A stretch of DNA of 64,000 bases. It comes from Pedobacter cryoconitis (GTDB taxonomy: Bacteria > Bacteroidota > Bacteroidia > Sphingobacteriales > Sphingobacteriaceae). The stretch covers positions 62,001 through 126,000 of the forward strand of contig NZ_JACHCC010000014.1 of NCBI RefSeq assembly GCF_014207135.1, in the 5' to 3' direction. Shown here one piece after another: positions 35,545 through 43,831 of the stretch. The notes under the pieces were generated by a model. It was not told the origin of the DNA and ran no database searches. It was given only the letters and a program-made list of their open reading frames with translations. Every line of letters begins with the position of its first letter. The stretch's first letter is position 1. Made by a program: the position numbers and the translations under genes.

Positions 35545-37509
35545 ATGGAAGCGCTCATTTTTAAATATTCATGGGTATTATTGGCACTGCTGTGCATCAT
35601 TCTATACAAATACATACTGCGTTTTTTATTCGGTATGGTTGTCGTTCCGGAAGATAAAGTCGGTCTGATCACTAAAAAATTCGTACTCTTTGGCGCAGAA
35701 AAAGAACTCCCTGACGGACGTATTATCGCCATTAAAGGTGAAGCCGGTTTTCAGGGAAAAACACTTGCTCCCGGGATGTATTTCGGGATGTGGTTCTGGC
35801 AATATACCATCACGATGGAACAGTTTACCATTATCCCCGAGGGGAAAATTGGTCTGATCATGGCTAAAGATGGATCAGAAATCCCTACCGGGAATATTTT
35901 AGGTCAGAAAGTAGATTCTGACAATTTCCAGGATGCCGTTAAATTTTTGGAAAATGGTGGTCAGCGTGGTCGCCAGACCTCTTATATTACTTCGGGTTCT
36001 TACCGTATCAACACGATGCTTTTTCAGATTTCAGTGACTGATATGATTCGTATCCAGGAAAGCATGGTCGGTATTGTGACCACATTAGATGGTTCACCGG
36101 TCGAGGCAAATCAGATTGCCGGTAAACTGGTAGAGGGCCATAACAATTTTCAGGATTTCGATAATTTCATAAAACATGGCGGAAACCGTGGTTTGCAACC
36201 GCAGGTTATTCTTGCTGGTTCTTACAACTTAAACCCATGGGCAGTACAGATAGAAGAGATCCCGATGACGGAAATCGCTATTGGTTACGTTGGAGTTGTC
36301 ATTTCTTATATCGGAATCGACGGAAATGATTTAACAGGCATAGACTTCAAACATGGAAACATTGTTGGGAAAGGCTCAAAAGGTGTTTGGTTAGAACCTC
36401 TGGGCCCGGGTAAATATCCAATCAATAAATACATTATGAAGGTAGAACTGGTACCTACAACCAATTTAGTGTTAAACTGGGCAAGCGCACGCAGCGAGGC
36501 CCATAACCTGGATAAAAACCTTTCTACAATCACTGTCCGCTCAAAAGATGGCTTCCCTTTCAATCTTGATGTAGCCCAGATTATCCATGTTCCGACCACA
36601 GAGGCGCCTAAAGTAATTGCCCGCTTTGGTAATATGGTGAATCTGGTTTCACAGGTTTTAGAACCGACCATAGGTAATTATTTCCGTAACTCAGCACAGG
36701 ACAGTGATGTTATCGCCTTCTTAAGTACCCGTAAAGAACGTCAGGAATCGGCAAAAGAGCACATCCGTAAAGTCCTGGATGAATATAACGTAAATGCTGT
36801 AGACACCCTGATAGGAGATATTGTTCCTCCGGAGTCACTGATGAAAACTTTGACAGACCGTAAAATTGCGGAAGAGCAAAAAGTAACCTACAATACTCAA
36901 AAACAAGCTCAGGAAACACGCCAGGGCATGGAAAAGGAAACAGCCATTGCTGATATGCAGAAAGATATCGTTAAAGCACAGCAGAGTGTAGAAATTGCCG
37001 AACGTACAGCAAGCGCAACGGTTAAAAAATCTGAAGGTGATGCAGCGGGTGTAAAATTAGCAGTCGGTGCAGAAGCAGAAGCGACCAAAATGAGAGCTCA
37101 TGCTGAAGCTGAGGCCACTAAAGCCAGGGCACAGGCAGATTCAGAAGCGATTAAATTAAGAGCTTCGGCCGAAGCTGAACTCATCTCTTTAACAGGTAGT
37201 GCTGAAGCAGGAAAGATCCTGGCTGTCGGAAAGTCTACTGCCGAGGCTTATGAACTTGCCGTAAAGGCGCTGGGTGGTGAGAACTTTACACGTTATAAAA
37301 TTACTGAAGAGCTATCAAAAGGTAAGATCAAATTAATTCCTGATGTATTGATTGGTGGCAACGGAAATAACGGAGGTTCAGCAATGGACGGTCTTCTGGG
37401 CTTAAAACTGATGGAAATGATGGATCCTGAAAAACGCAAAGAAGTAGCTCCCCCTTCTGAAGCCATAGAACTGACAACCCAGGTCAAAAAGGACAATACA
37501 AACTTGTAA
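35545..37509 (+). CDS. Flotillin-like SPFH protein with N-terminal tandem repeats
   Basis: A 654-residue protein anchored by one N-terminal membrane segment (residues 9-32). Four related units of 50-62 residues follow (about 39-90, 102-162, 175-236, 247-303), each opening with a VG/IG strand and closing in a (P/S/A)G-x-Y-x-(I/L)N-type turn; examples are LAPGMYFGMWFW, SGSYRINTMLFQI and AGSYNLNPWAVQI. An SPFH domain then runs to about 430 (NASTITVRSKDG-like text, FPFNLDVAQIIHVP), and a long Ala/Glu-rich coiled coil (EAEATKMRAHAEAEATKARA) to about 560. The C-terminus is Gly/Asn-rich. Flotillins scaffold membrane microdomains. It is followed by a 63-base palindrome. Confidence 0.88.
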   Translation: MEALIFKYSWVLLALLCIILYKYILRFLFGMVVVPEDKVGLITKKFVLFGAEKELPDGRIIAIKGEAGFQGKTLAPGMYFGMWFWQYTITMEQFTIIPEGKIGLIMAKDGSEIPTGNILGQKVDSDNFQDAVKFLENGGQRGRQTSYITSGSYRINTMLFQISVTDMIRIQESMVGIVTTLDGSPVEANQIAGKLVEGHNNFQDFDNFIKHGGNRGLQPQVILAGSYNLNPWAVQIEEIPMTEIAIGYVGVVISYIGIDGNDLTGIDFKHGNIVGKGSKGVWLEPLGPGKYPINKYIMKVELVPTTNLVLNWASARSEAHNLDKNLSTITVRSKDGFPFNLDVAQIIHVPTTEAPKVIARFGNMVNLVSQVLEPTIGNYFRNSAQDSDVIAFLSTRKERQESAKEHIRKVLDEYNVNAVDTLIGDIVPPESLMKTLTDRKIAEEQKVTYNTQKQAQETRQGMEKETAIADMQKDIVKAQQSVEIAERTASATVKKSEGDAAGVKLAVGAEAEATKMRAHAEAEATKARAQADSEAIKLRASAEAELISLTGSAEAGKILAVGKSTAEAYELAVKALGGENFTRYKITEELSKGKIKLIPDVLIGGNGNNGGSAMDGLLGLKLMEMMDPEKRKEVAPPSEAIELTTQVKKDNTNL

Positions 37510-37569
37510 TCAGCTATAGCAAAAAGCCTGCGTCATAATATGACGCAGGCTTTTTGCTATAGCTGATTA
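37507..37569. terminator. 63-bp near-perfect palindrome spanning both convergent stop codons
   Basis: Arms 37507-37537 and 37539-37569 are 31-base exact reverse complements around a single A. The core AAAAAGCCTGCGTCATA has a U-tract in both transcripts. The left arm starts with the TAA of the flotillin-like gene and the right arm ends with the stop (TTA on the plus strand) of the lipoprotein gene, so coding ends inside the terminator on both strands. Confidence 0.93.
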
Positions 37570-37872
37570 TTTGAGTTTCAACTCCGTTACTTCAATTAAA
37601 TCAGGGCCATTTTCAACCGGGTAACCTTTAACCTTTGTACCTTTCACAATCACTTCTTTATCGATATAAGTATCCAGGTTAACTGTACTGCTTTTCAAAG
37701 CATAGGTTTTATCAGCAGATTTAATTATATGTGTACCATACTGAAAGGTAGACATTCCTAACTGTTGTATTTTTCCGGTTAATTGAACAAGGTCCTTATT
37801 TCCAGGAGATTTAACCATACTACAGCCTGTAAAGACAAAACCTATGGCAAGAAGAGTTAATATTTTTTTCAT
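37567..37872 (-). CDS. Small lipoprotein
   Basis: A 101-residue protein with a type II signal: MKKILTLLAIGFVFTGCS, lipobox FTGC, modified Cys near residue 17. The mature part is beta-rich (LVQLTGKIQQLGMSTFQYG, VIVKGTKVKGYPVEN) and resembles an OB-fold 'nucleic-acid-like' small lipoprotein, but this is not specific. Expected to be anchored in the outer or inner membrane. Its stop lies within the palindrome shared with the flotillin-like gene. Confidence 0.75.
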   Translation of the reverse strand: MKKILTLLAIGFVFTGCSMVKSPGNKDLVQLTGKIQQLGMSTFQYGTHIIKSADKTYALKSSTVNLDTYIDKEVIVKGTKVKGYPVENGPDLIEVTELKLK

Positions 37873-37919
37873 ATCAGTAAAACGTTAAAATCAGCAGTTA
37901 TGCTACAATTTTCAATTTA

Positions 37920-39236
37920 TTACTTCTTTAGGGGTACCCCAGGCAGTTTAGTACTCCTCAAAAACTGATACACCTTGATGTTCTCCCACATCCTGACTTC
38001 ACCATCTACACACATAATTGCCCTGATTTCACCATCCTGAGAAACCACAAAACCCAGGCTGTCGGGATGTTTCAGACAATAGGCAAACATAGACTGATGT
38101 CTGGTCCCAAAATGCGAGGGCTTAATCTTAACTTTGTTTTTATTGAGATAAACATATTCAGGCTGTTGTTGTTCAGTAACCAGAACACCAAATCCTTTTA
38201 CAGTCAGATGCGGCGATAAGAGCACTAATCCATCCACACAACTTAGTGAGGAAACAAAACGGACTGCGCCTATCAATTCATTAAAACTATCTTCAATATC
38301 GGCTTCATTTTCATCACAGGCTTCATGCAGTTCAATCGGCAGGTCCCTTCCCTTTTTCTTAATTTGCTTTATTTCATTACTCAGCAAATCACTATCCGTA
38401 ATATGATCAACAATATGCATGATTGCCTCTTCAATCCGATTGTATTGCAGGGCATATTTAATATTCAGATCAGCAGTGAAGTCTTTGGTTAAAAGAATAG
38501 CGCCGCCATGATGATAATTCTTTATTTTCAGTAATACCCGGCTAATAGACTGAATCACATATTCCAGGATAATTTCATTATATACTACCGTATCGCTACT
38601 GGTTAGTTTATCCTTAATAATTGTTTCGAGATAGTTTTGGCTATAGGCTGCATTTTCCTCCAGAAAAACAGAAACCGGCCCAAATTCAAATACATTGGGA
38701 TATAGCTTAACCAGCGTATCCTGATTTAAACTGGCTATAGGCTGATAATCCAGCATTACACTCAACATACCGATACCAGTGATCATCGTTTGCATAATCC
38801 CGGGATGCATTGGTTTTGCTTCCCTTTCATAGTTCAGGAAATTTTGAAAATGGATGATCTGATCAATCATTCCATAGATATACAACACATGATTATCATC
38901 ATAATAAACCGCAAGGCTGGAGCTCATAGGATCTGCCGCTTTTGATAACTTAATCAGATTCTTGATTGAAAACTCTATTTCAGGTTCAAAAGGAAAGAAT
39001 TTCCAGGTGTCATACGACGCCCTTTTGTCTTCAAACTCCACAATTGCGTTATGATCCAAAAGCGTTATTGCCACTTTAATAAACTGTCCCTCTTCAGTTT
39101 GCAGACTGGTATAATATAAAGTATTAAAAAGTTCATTGAGAATAGGTTCAGGTGGTTTTTCGTCATTGCTCTTAGATTGCTGCAATTCCTTAAAGACAAA
39201 TGCTGCCAGGTCGTTTGGTGTAAAATATTTAGCCAT
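37920..39236 (-). CDS. DACNV-type sensor protein with divergent diadenylate-cyclase-like domain
   Basis: A 438-residue cytoplasmic protein. The C-terminal part (from about residue 320) reads like a DisA_N-type fold: CVDGLVLLSPHLTVKGFGVL, FGTRHQSMFAYCLKHPDSLG, VVSQDGEIRAIMCVDGEVRM. In diadenylate cyclases the first motif is DGA and the second RHR; here they are DGL and RHQ. This matches the predicted 'DACNV' sensor variant, proposed to bind a nucleotide instead of making one. The N-terminal 300 residues are helical and unassigned (MHPGIMQTMITGIGMLSVML). No membrane segment. Confidence 0.7.
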   Translation of the reverse strand: MAKYFTPNDLAAFVFKELQQSKSNDEKPPEPILNELFNTLYYTSLQTEEGQFIKVAITLLDHNAIVEFEDKRASYDTWKFFPFEPEIEFSIKNLIKLSKAADPMSSSLAVYYDDNHVLYIYGMIDQIIHFQNFLNYEREAKPMHPGIMQTMITGIGMLSVMLDYQPIASLNQDTLVKLYPNVFEFGPVSVFLEENAAYSQNYLETIIKDKLTSSDTVVYNEIILEYVIQSISRVLLKIKNYHHGGAILLTKDFTADLNIKYALQYNRIEEAIMHIVDHITDSDLLSNEIKQIKKKGRDLPIELHEACDENEADIEDSFNELIGAVRFVSSLSCVDGLVLLSPHLTVKGFGVLVTEQQQPEYVYLNKNKVKIKPSHFGTRHQSMFAYCLKHPDSLGFVVSQDGEIRAIMCVDGEVRMWENIKVYQFLRSTKLPGVPLKK

Positions 39237-39322
39237 CTTAAATCGGGTTGTACCTTACAAAGGTTAATCTTAAATTTTATACTTTTATAATAATTTCCAA
39301 TTAAAAGCTTTAGAACATAACT

Positions 39323-39658
39323 ATGGAGAACCCAATTTTCAATCATTTCTCAGCTATCGAAACCAAGGAGTTATCCCCGGGTTATCTGTCAAAAATAATA
39401 CACACCAAAAACAATACAATCAACTTCCTTGAAGTAAAAGCCGGGAGTGTATCAGCGATGCACAGTCATGTTAATCATCAATGCGTATTTGTTATTGAAG
39501 GTAGGTTTGAACTCACCGTAGATGGCGTATCGAAAGTACTGGACACCGGAACATTTGCTGTTTTACCTCCCAATATTGTACATGGAGGCAGAGCGATTAC
39601 TGATTGCAAACTGATAGACATCTTTGATCCTGTACGTGAAGATTTCAAGCTCCTATAG
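39323..39658 (+). CDS. Cupin-domain protein
   Basis: A 111-residue single-domain cupin. Cupin motif 1 is AMHSHVNHQCVFVIEGRFEL (His ligands) and motif 2 is LPPNIVHGGRAIT. Small cupins bind a metal and may be sensors or isomerases; the substrate is not readable. It ends eight bases before the start of the GNAT gene and is likely in the same transcript. Confidence 0.88.
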   Translation: MENPIFNHFSAIETKELSPGYLSKIIHTKNNTINFLEVKAGSVSAMHSHVNHQCVFVIEGRFELTVDGVSKVLDTGTFAVLPPNIVHGGRAITDCKLIDIFDPVREDFKLL

Positions 39659-39665
39659 TTTACCG

Positions 39666-40355
39666 ATGGACCATATACTAGATAACCCGGCCTGGAATGC
39701 CCTTATTAGCGGAAATCAGGAGCTTTCAAATGGCATTGAAGACGTAAAATATTTTAACAAGGAGGTGTCCCCTTTTGTAGGTTTAAAAGAAAATTCGATT
39801 AGTAACTTCCATCAATTATATGAACTAATTCAGCATGATAGCCCGGTAGCATTTGTCAATGCTGCAGAAACACAAATCCCTGACTGTTGGAAAGTACTGC
39901 ATCTGGTCAGTGCTTATCAGATGGTCTATAATCAAATCACAGTTCCTGCTAATGTAAACATGGATCTTATCTCTTTAAAGGAAGAAAATGTCCCTGAAAT
40001 GCTGGCCTTAACACAATTGACCAAACCCGGGCCATTTGCTAAAAAAACAATTGAGATGGGACATTATCAGGGCATTTTTGAAGACGGTAAACTTGTCGCT
40101 ATGGCTGGGCAACGCCTGCACCCTTCACCATATGCAGAGATCAGCGCAGTTTGCACTCATCCGGAATATCTTGGAAAAGGCTATGCGAAACAATTATTAT
40201 TAAGTCAGGTACATAGGATCAAAGCTAAATCAGAGATCCCATTTTTACATGTGCGTCATGATAACGAGCGTGCCATTCAGGTTTATGAAAGCTTAGGTTT
40301 TTCGACAAGGAAAGAAGTCTATTTTTATTTCCTTCAAAAGGAAAAGATGGGGTAG
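39666..40355 (+). CDS. GNAT-family acetyltransferase (FR47-like)
   Basis: A 229-residue protein. The acetyl-CoA binding loop is in CTHPEYLGKGYAKQLLLSQ and the core continues FLHVRHDNERAIQVYESLGF. An N-terminal domain (residues 1-105) is unlike the catalytic half and is seen in FR47-like proteins. I start at 39666 because the upstream ATG at 39624 overlaps the cupin gene and adds low-complexity Ser. The TAG stop falls inside the first copy of the downstream hairpin repeat. Confidence 0.85.
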   Translation: MDHILDNPAWNALISGNQELSNGIEDVKYFNKEVSPFVGLKENSISNFHQLYELIQHDSPVAFVNAAETQIPDCWKVLHLVSAYQMVYNQITVPANVNMDLISLKEENVPEMLALTQLTKPGPFAKKTIEMGHYQGIFEDGKLVAMAGQRLHPSPYAEISAVCTHPEYLGKGYAKQLLLSQVHRIKAKSEIPFLHVRHDNERAIQVYESLGFSTRKEVYFYFLQKEKMG

Positions 40356-40511
40356 CCATCCGGCGTCCCCCCAGTCTTCACACTAACTAACTCTAAACTA
40401 ATTTCTTTTCTACTATAAGTGATTATTTCAGAGACGGTAGCTTAGGTTTTCAGAAAAGAAGGGGTAGCCATCCGGCATCCCCCATTCTCATTACTAACTA
40501 TTAAACTAAAC
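40346..40511. repeat. Two imperfect direct copies of a hairpin element downstream of the GNAT gene
   Basis: Copy 1 is at about 40346-40400 and copy 2 at about 40455-40511. Both contain GGGGTAGCCATCCGGC(G/A)TCCCCC, where GGGGTAGCC can pair with GGC(A/G)TCCCC apart from a two-base internal mismatch, followed by CTAACTA(A)...AAACTAA. A spacer of about 55 bases separates them. They lie between the GNAT stop and the end of the Prc gene. They might be tandem terminators or a small structured RNA; function unknown. Confidence 0.65.
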
Positions 40512-40533
40512 CAGAATCTAAAATATTTTTCTG

Positions 40534-42588
40534 CTATTTATGCTGGTTATTAACCAGCTCAGCTGTAACCTGTAAACTCTCGTCTTTGATATAATCCACT
40601 TTGGATTTAGTCACTCCTTCTATAGAGGTCACTGGCTTTAAACCTTGTAAAGCCCTGTGCTCATTTATCCGTTTCAAATCTCTACGCTCCTGTTCTCCCT
40701 GCATGGCTTCATATTTCTTCAGGTCTAATACAAGTGATTTCTTTGCGTTTGCTTCTTTAAACTTCTCAATACCTTCCTTTAAAGCGAGGAATTCCGGATT
40801 AGCCTGCATACGTTCTTCATGATCTTTTTCCAACAGCGTATTTATTCCCTTCATTTGTGAAACCGGAGAGAAAGAAGCTTTTGCAATTTCATCGTAAGGA
40901 AGTGCATTTTTCAAGGTACTTTCACCCACATATAACATGCCGGCCGATGGGAAGCTCACATCAGGGTTTACACCACGATTCTGAGTACTGGAACCATCTA
41001 TACGGTAAAACTTTGCAAAAGTCATGTTGAACTGGCCATAATTCTTATCGGGTTGTTGAATCACCTGGTTCAGCGCATAAGTATTTTGCGCAGTACCTTT
41101 ACCATAACTTTGTTCACCAATAATAACGGCTCGTCCATAGTCCTGCATCGCTGCTGCAAAAATCTCTGATGAAGAAGCACTCAAACGGTTAATCAACACT
41201 GTTAACGGCCCATCATATACTATTGAGCTGTCAGTATCCGAATGAACGGTTACTTTGTTTTCTGCATCACGCAATTGCACTACAGGGCCATAAGTAATGA
41301 ACAAACCCGCAAGATCAATCCCTTCTTTCATAGAACCTCCCGGATTATTACGTAAATCGATCATCACACCTGCTACTCCCTGGTTTCTAAAAGATTCCAG
41401 TGCCTTTCTCACATCGAGCGAGGTAGAGGCATAATTTTTATCTCCTTTATTAAATGCGTTCGCATCGAAATAAAAATTCGGAATGGTGATAACTCCTATT
41501 TTTTGTTCCCGGTCGCCCTGTTTTACAGTTTTAACCTCACTTTTCACTTTTTGATCTTCTAATACGATCTTGTCCCTTGTCAGGCTAACTTCTTTGGCCC
41601 GGGCAGCTATCGTTGCTCCTGCTGGTAAAAGCCGCAGCCGGATAATTGAACCGGCTGTACCGCGTATTTTCTGTATAACTTCATCCAGATCCCATCCAGC
41701 CACATTCTCAAATTCACCCTTTTCACCTTCAGCAATGGCCAGAATCCGGTCATTTATCACAACCTGATTACTTTTCTCCGAAGGCCCTCCACTGATCACT
41801 GACGTAATTGTTGGATATTCATTCTGAAGAGTTAATTCCAGGCCAACCCCCACCAATGATTTGTTCATTTTGATATTGAATTCATCAGTGTTTTTTGGCG
41901 ACAGATAAAGACTATGCGGGTCTATAGTAGCAATGAAAGCATTCATAAACTGTTCAAAAGCATTCTCACTTTTCAGGTTTTCCAGTCTTTTCTCTAATTT
42001 CTGATACTGCCTGATCAAAATATCCTGTGCTTCTTTTTCAGTTTTTTTATTTGCTCTTAATAAAATCAGGTCATAACGGACCTTTTTATTCCAGTATGCC
42101 TGCTGCTGGCTAACAGAACTAAACCAGGGCAATTGTTCACGCGTAAAATCAAAAACATCCGCAGAAGACAAGTTTTGAGCAGTTTGAAGTGTCTTTAAAA
42201 CATAATCAACCCTTTCATTCAGTCTTTTGGCATATATTTTATATACCTCAAAGGCAGGTAAAAGATCACCCGACAATAAGGCATCATCCATTTTTAACCG
42301 ATATTTTTCAAGCTCCTTCACATCTGAGGCCAGGAATAAAGTACGTGTTTTATCCAGCCTCTCCAGGTAATTGTCGAAGATCTTTGTTGACAAAGAATCA
42401 TCTATTTTAGTCTTTTTATAGTGATAACCGGCAACCATATTAGCTACTGCCTTGGCAATAGTGGCATGCTGTGGCAACGGTTCAAAATCAGTACCATCAG
42501 GCGTCAATTGTATCGCTTGCCCATTTGCAGAAGAGAATATCCCTACACCATAGAACAGAAAGACAACAGAAAACTTATATAATTTCAT
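40534..42588 (-). CDS. Carboxy-terminal processing peptidase, Prc/S41A family
   Basis: A 684-residue exported protease. A signal peptide ends near SANGQA; the N-terminal helical domain (residues 30-230) is followed by a PDZ domain (residues 235-330; GVGLELTLQNEYPTITSVIS) and the S41 core. The catalytic Ser is in RLSASSSEIFAAAMQDYGRA and the Lys in GEQSYGKGTAQN. A C-terminal helical domain ends the protein. Prc trims C-terminal ends of periplasmic proteins and degrades tagged ones. It starts eight bases after the retropepsin-thioredoxin stop and is the last gene of the SusCD run; it could also be transcribed alone. Confidence 0.93.
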   Translation of the reverse strand: MKLYKFSVVFLFYGVGIFSSANGQAIQLTPDGTDFEPLPQHATIAKAVANMVAGYHYKKTKIDDSLSTKIFDNYLERLDKTRTLFLASDVKELEKYRLKMDDALLSGDLLPAFEVYKIYAKRLNERVDYVLKTLQTAQNLSSADVFDFTREQLPWFSSVSQQQAYWNKKVRYDLILLRANKKTEKEAQDILIRQYQKLEKRLENLKSENAFEQFMNAFIATIDPHSLYLSPKNTDEFNIKMNKSLVGVGLELTLQNEYPTITSVISGGPSEKSNQVVINDRILAIAEGEKGEFENVAGWDLDEVIQKIRGTAGSIIRLRLLPAGATIAARAKEVSLTRDKIVLEDQKVKSEVKTVKQGDREQKIGVITIPNFYFDANAFNKGDKNYASTSLDVRKALESFRNQGVAGVMIDLRNNPGGSMKEGIDLAGLFITYGPVVQLRDAENKVTVHSDTDSSIVYDGPLTVLINRLSASSSEIFAAAMQDYGRAVIIGEQSYGKGTAQNTYALNQVIQQPDKNYGQFNMTFAKFYRIDGSSTQNRGVNPDVSFPSAGMLYVGESTLKNALPYDEIAKASFSPVSQMKGINTLLEKDHEERMQANPEFLALKEGIEKFKEANAKKSLVLDLKKYEAMQGEQERRDLKRINEHRALQGLKPVTSIEGVTKSKVDYIKDESLQVTAELVNNQHK

Positions 42589-42596
42589 GGGATTAT

Positions 42597-43805
42597 TTAT
42601 TTCAGTAATTGTAGTATATGTGCCTCTACTTTTTCCCTGGTATCTGCTCCTATCTCTTGGGTAGAACCATTATTTAAGGACCCAAAAATTACCAGCGGTA
42701 TAGCATTGGCCTTAAAAATCTGTCTCAGTTCTCCTTCTTTATCTACGTTCACTTTATAAAAAACAACTTTATCTTTATACTTGGCAGCAAGCTCTTCCAT
42801 GACAGGCATCATTTTCATACACGGACCACACCAGGTTGCCCAGAAATCGATCACAACAGGTTTACCACCTATTGTTTTCCATTCTTTATTGTTTTTGTAA
42901 TCGTAAACATGTTTTAAAAAGTATTCGCGGTCTATAGAATTTACTTTTCCCGGAACCATGGCAACTGTTTCCTTTTTAACTGCAGGTGCCGAACTTTCTT
43001 CGCCCTGGTTAAAGGACTGGAAATAATATTTATTACGTTCGATATCGAAAGAGATCACCCCTTTATTTAAAATTGATTTTCCTACAACCGTGCGCGTAGC
43101 ATCACCTTTAGTTACCTTTACATTATTCACTGATATACCGGCCAGCTTTACCGCCGCTGAGCCGCTATTAATCAGTTGCGCATCCGTTGCCGAAAGTACA
43201 AGAGGCTCATTCTGGTAAAAATCCGCAATTGCCTTCACAGGTTTACCATTGATTATTATCTGAATAGTAAGTCCTTCGCTCCTTGACAATTCAGCATTAT
43301 CACGGTTCACCAGTTTCAAATAAGCTGGCTTATAAGGTGTCGAAAGGGTAATGGTTTTAGCCTTACTATTAATAGTCACGACAACATTGGAAAATGCAGC
43401 GAAACCAATTACTCCGTCTACCTTTAACTTGGTCAGCAGCACATTTTCTTTAAGTACACGGGTACTTATATCTTTCTGATAAACCGTATTACCCACAAAA
43501 AAACCAATAGCTGTTGCGCCGCCAACCACCTGAAATCCTCCCCTTGGATAGTTATCTACAGGTTTATCTACCTTCATCGCACGTACAACAGCAGCTTGTT
43601 CGGTTACCGCAACTTTCCCCCTCGAATCCAGTAAAAAATCACCTTCAACTCCTCCAACATTCGCTCTTATAATCATATAGCCATCTACATCCCTATAAGG
43701 CAGAATCTCACTGGTGACATTATTTTGTGCCGCAGCATTAAAGCATACGGAAACGGTAAGTAGATAAAAACACAACCCTTGCACCCATTTCATTCTTTTC
43801 ATCAT
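42597..43805 (-). CDS. Retropepsin-like (inactive) domain fused to a C-terminal thioredoxin
   Basis: A 402-residue exported protein. After the signal (GLCFYLLTVSVCFNAAAQ) residues 30-265 look like two retropepsin lobes: EILPYRDVDGYMIIRANVGG, and LTIQIIINGKPVKAIADF. The first catalytic triplet reads D60-S-R-G and the second D195-F-Y, so neither is a proper D-T/S-G. The C-terminal part (from about 290) is a thioredoxin fold with WATWCGPCMKM (Cys326, Cys329) and the cis-Pro NAIPLVIFGS. So the aspartic fold is probably a binding module and the thioredoxin part an active disulfide oxidoreductase. It overlaps nothing; eight bases separate it from the Prc gene. Confidence 0.75.
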   Translation of the reverse strand: MMKRMKWVQGLCFYLLTVSVCFNAAAQNNVTSEILPYRDVDGYMIIRANVGGVEGDFLLDSRGKVAVTEQAAVVRAMKVDKPVDNYPRGGFQVVGGATAIGFFVGNTVYQKDISTRVLKENVLLTKLKVDGVIGFAAFSNVVVTINSKAKTITLSTPYKPAYLKLVNRDNAELSRSEGLTIQIIINGKPVKAIADFYQNEPLVLSATDAQLINSGSAAVKLAGISVNNVKVTKGDATRTVVGKSILNKGVISFDIERNKYYFQSFNQGEESSAPAVKKETVAMVPGKVNSIDREYFLKHVYDYKNNKEWKTIGGKPVVIDFWATWCGPCMKMMPVMEELAAKYKDKVVFYKVNVDKEGELRQIFKANAIPLVIFGSLNNGSTQEIGADTREKVEAHILQLLK

Positions 43806-43831
43806 TTCAGTATAAAAGATATTTTAGACAA

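Noticed and set aside
36306..36671. A 121-codon frame antisense to the flotillin-like gene
   Set aside because: Overlaps a domain-rich gene completely and lacks any recognisable motif.
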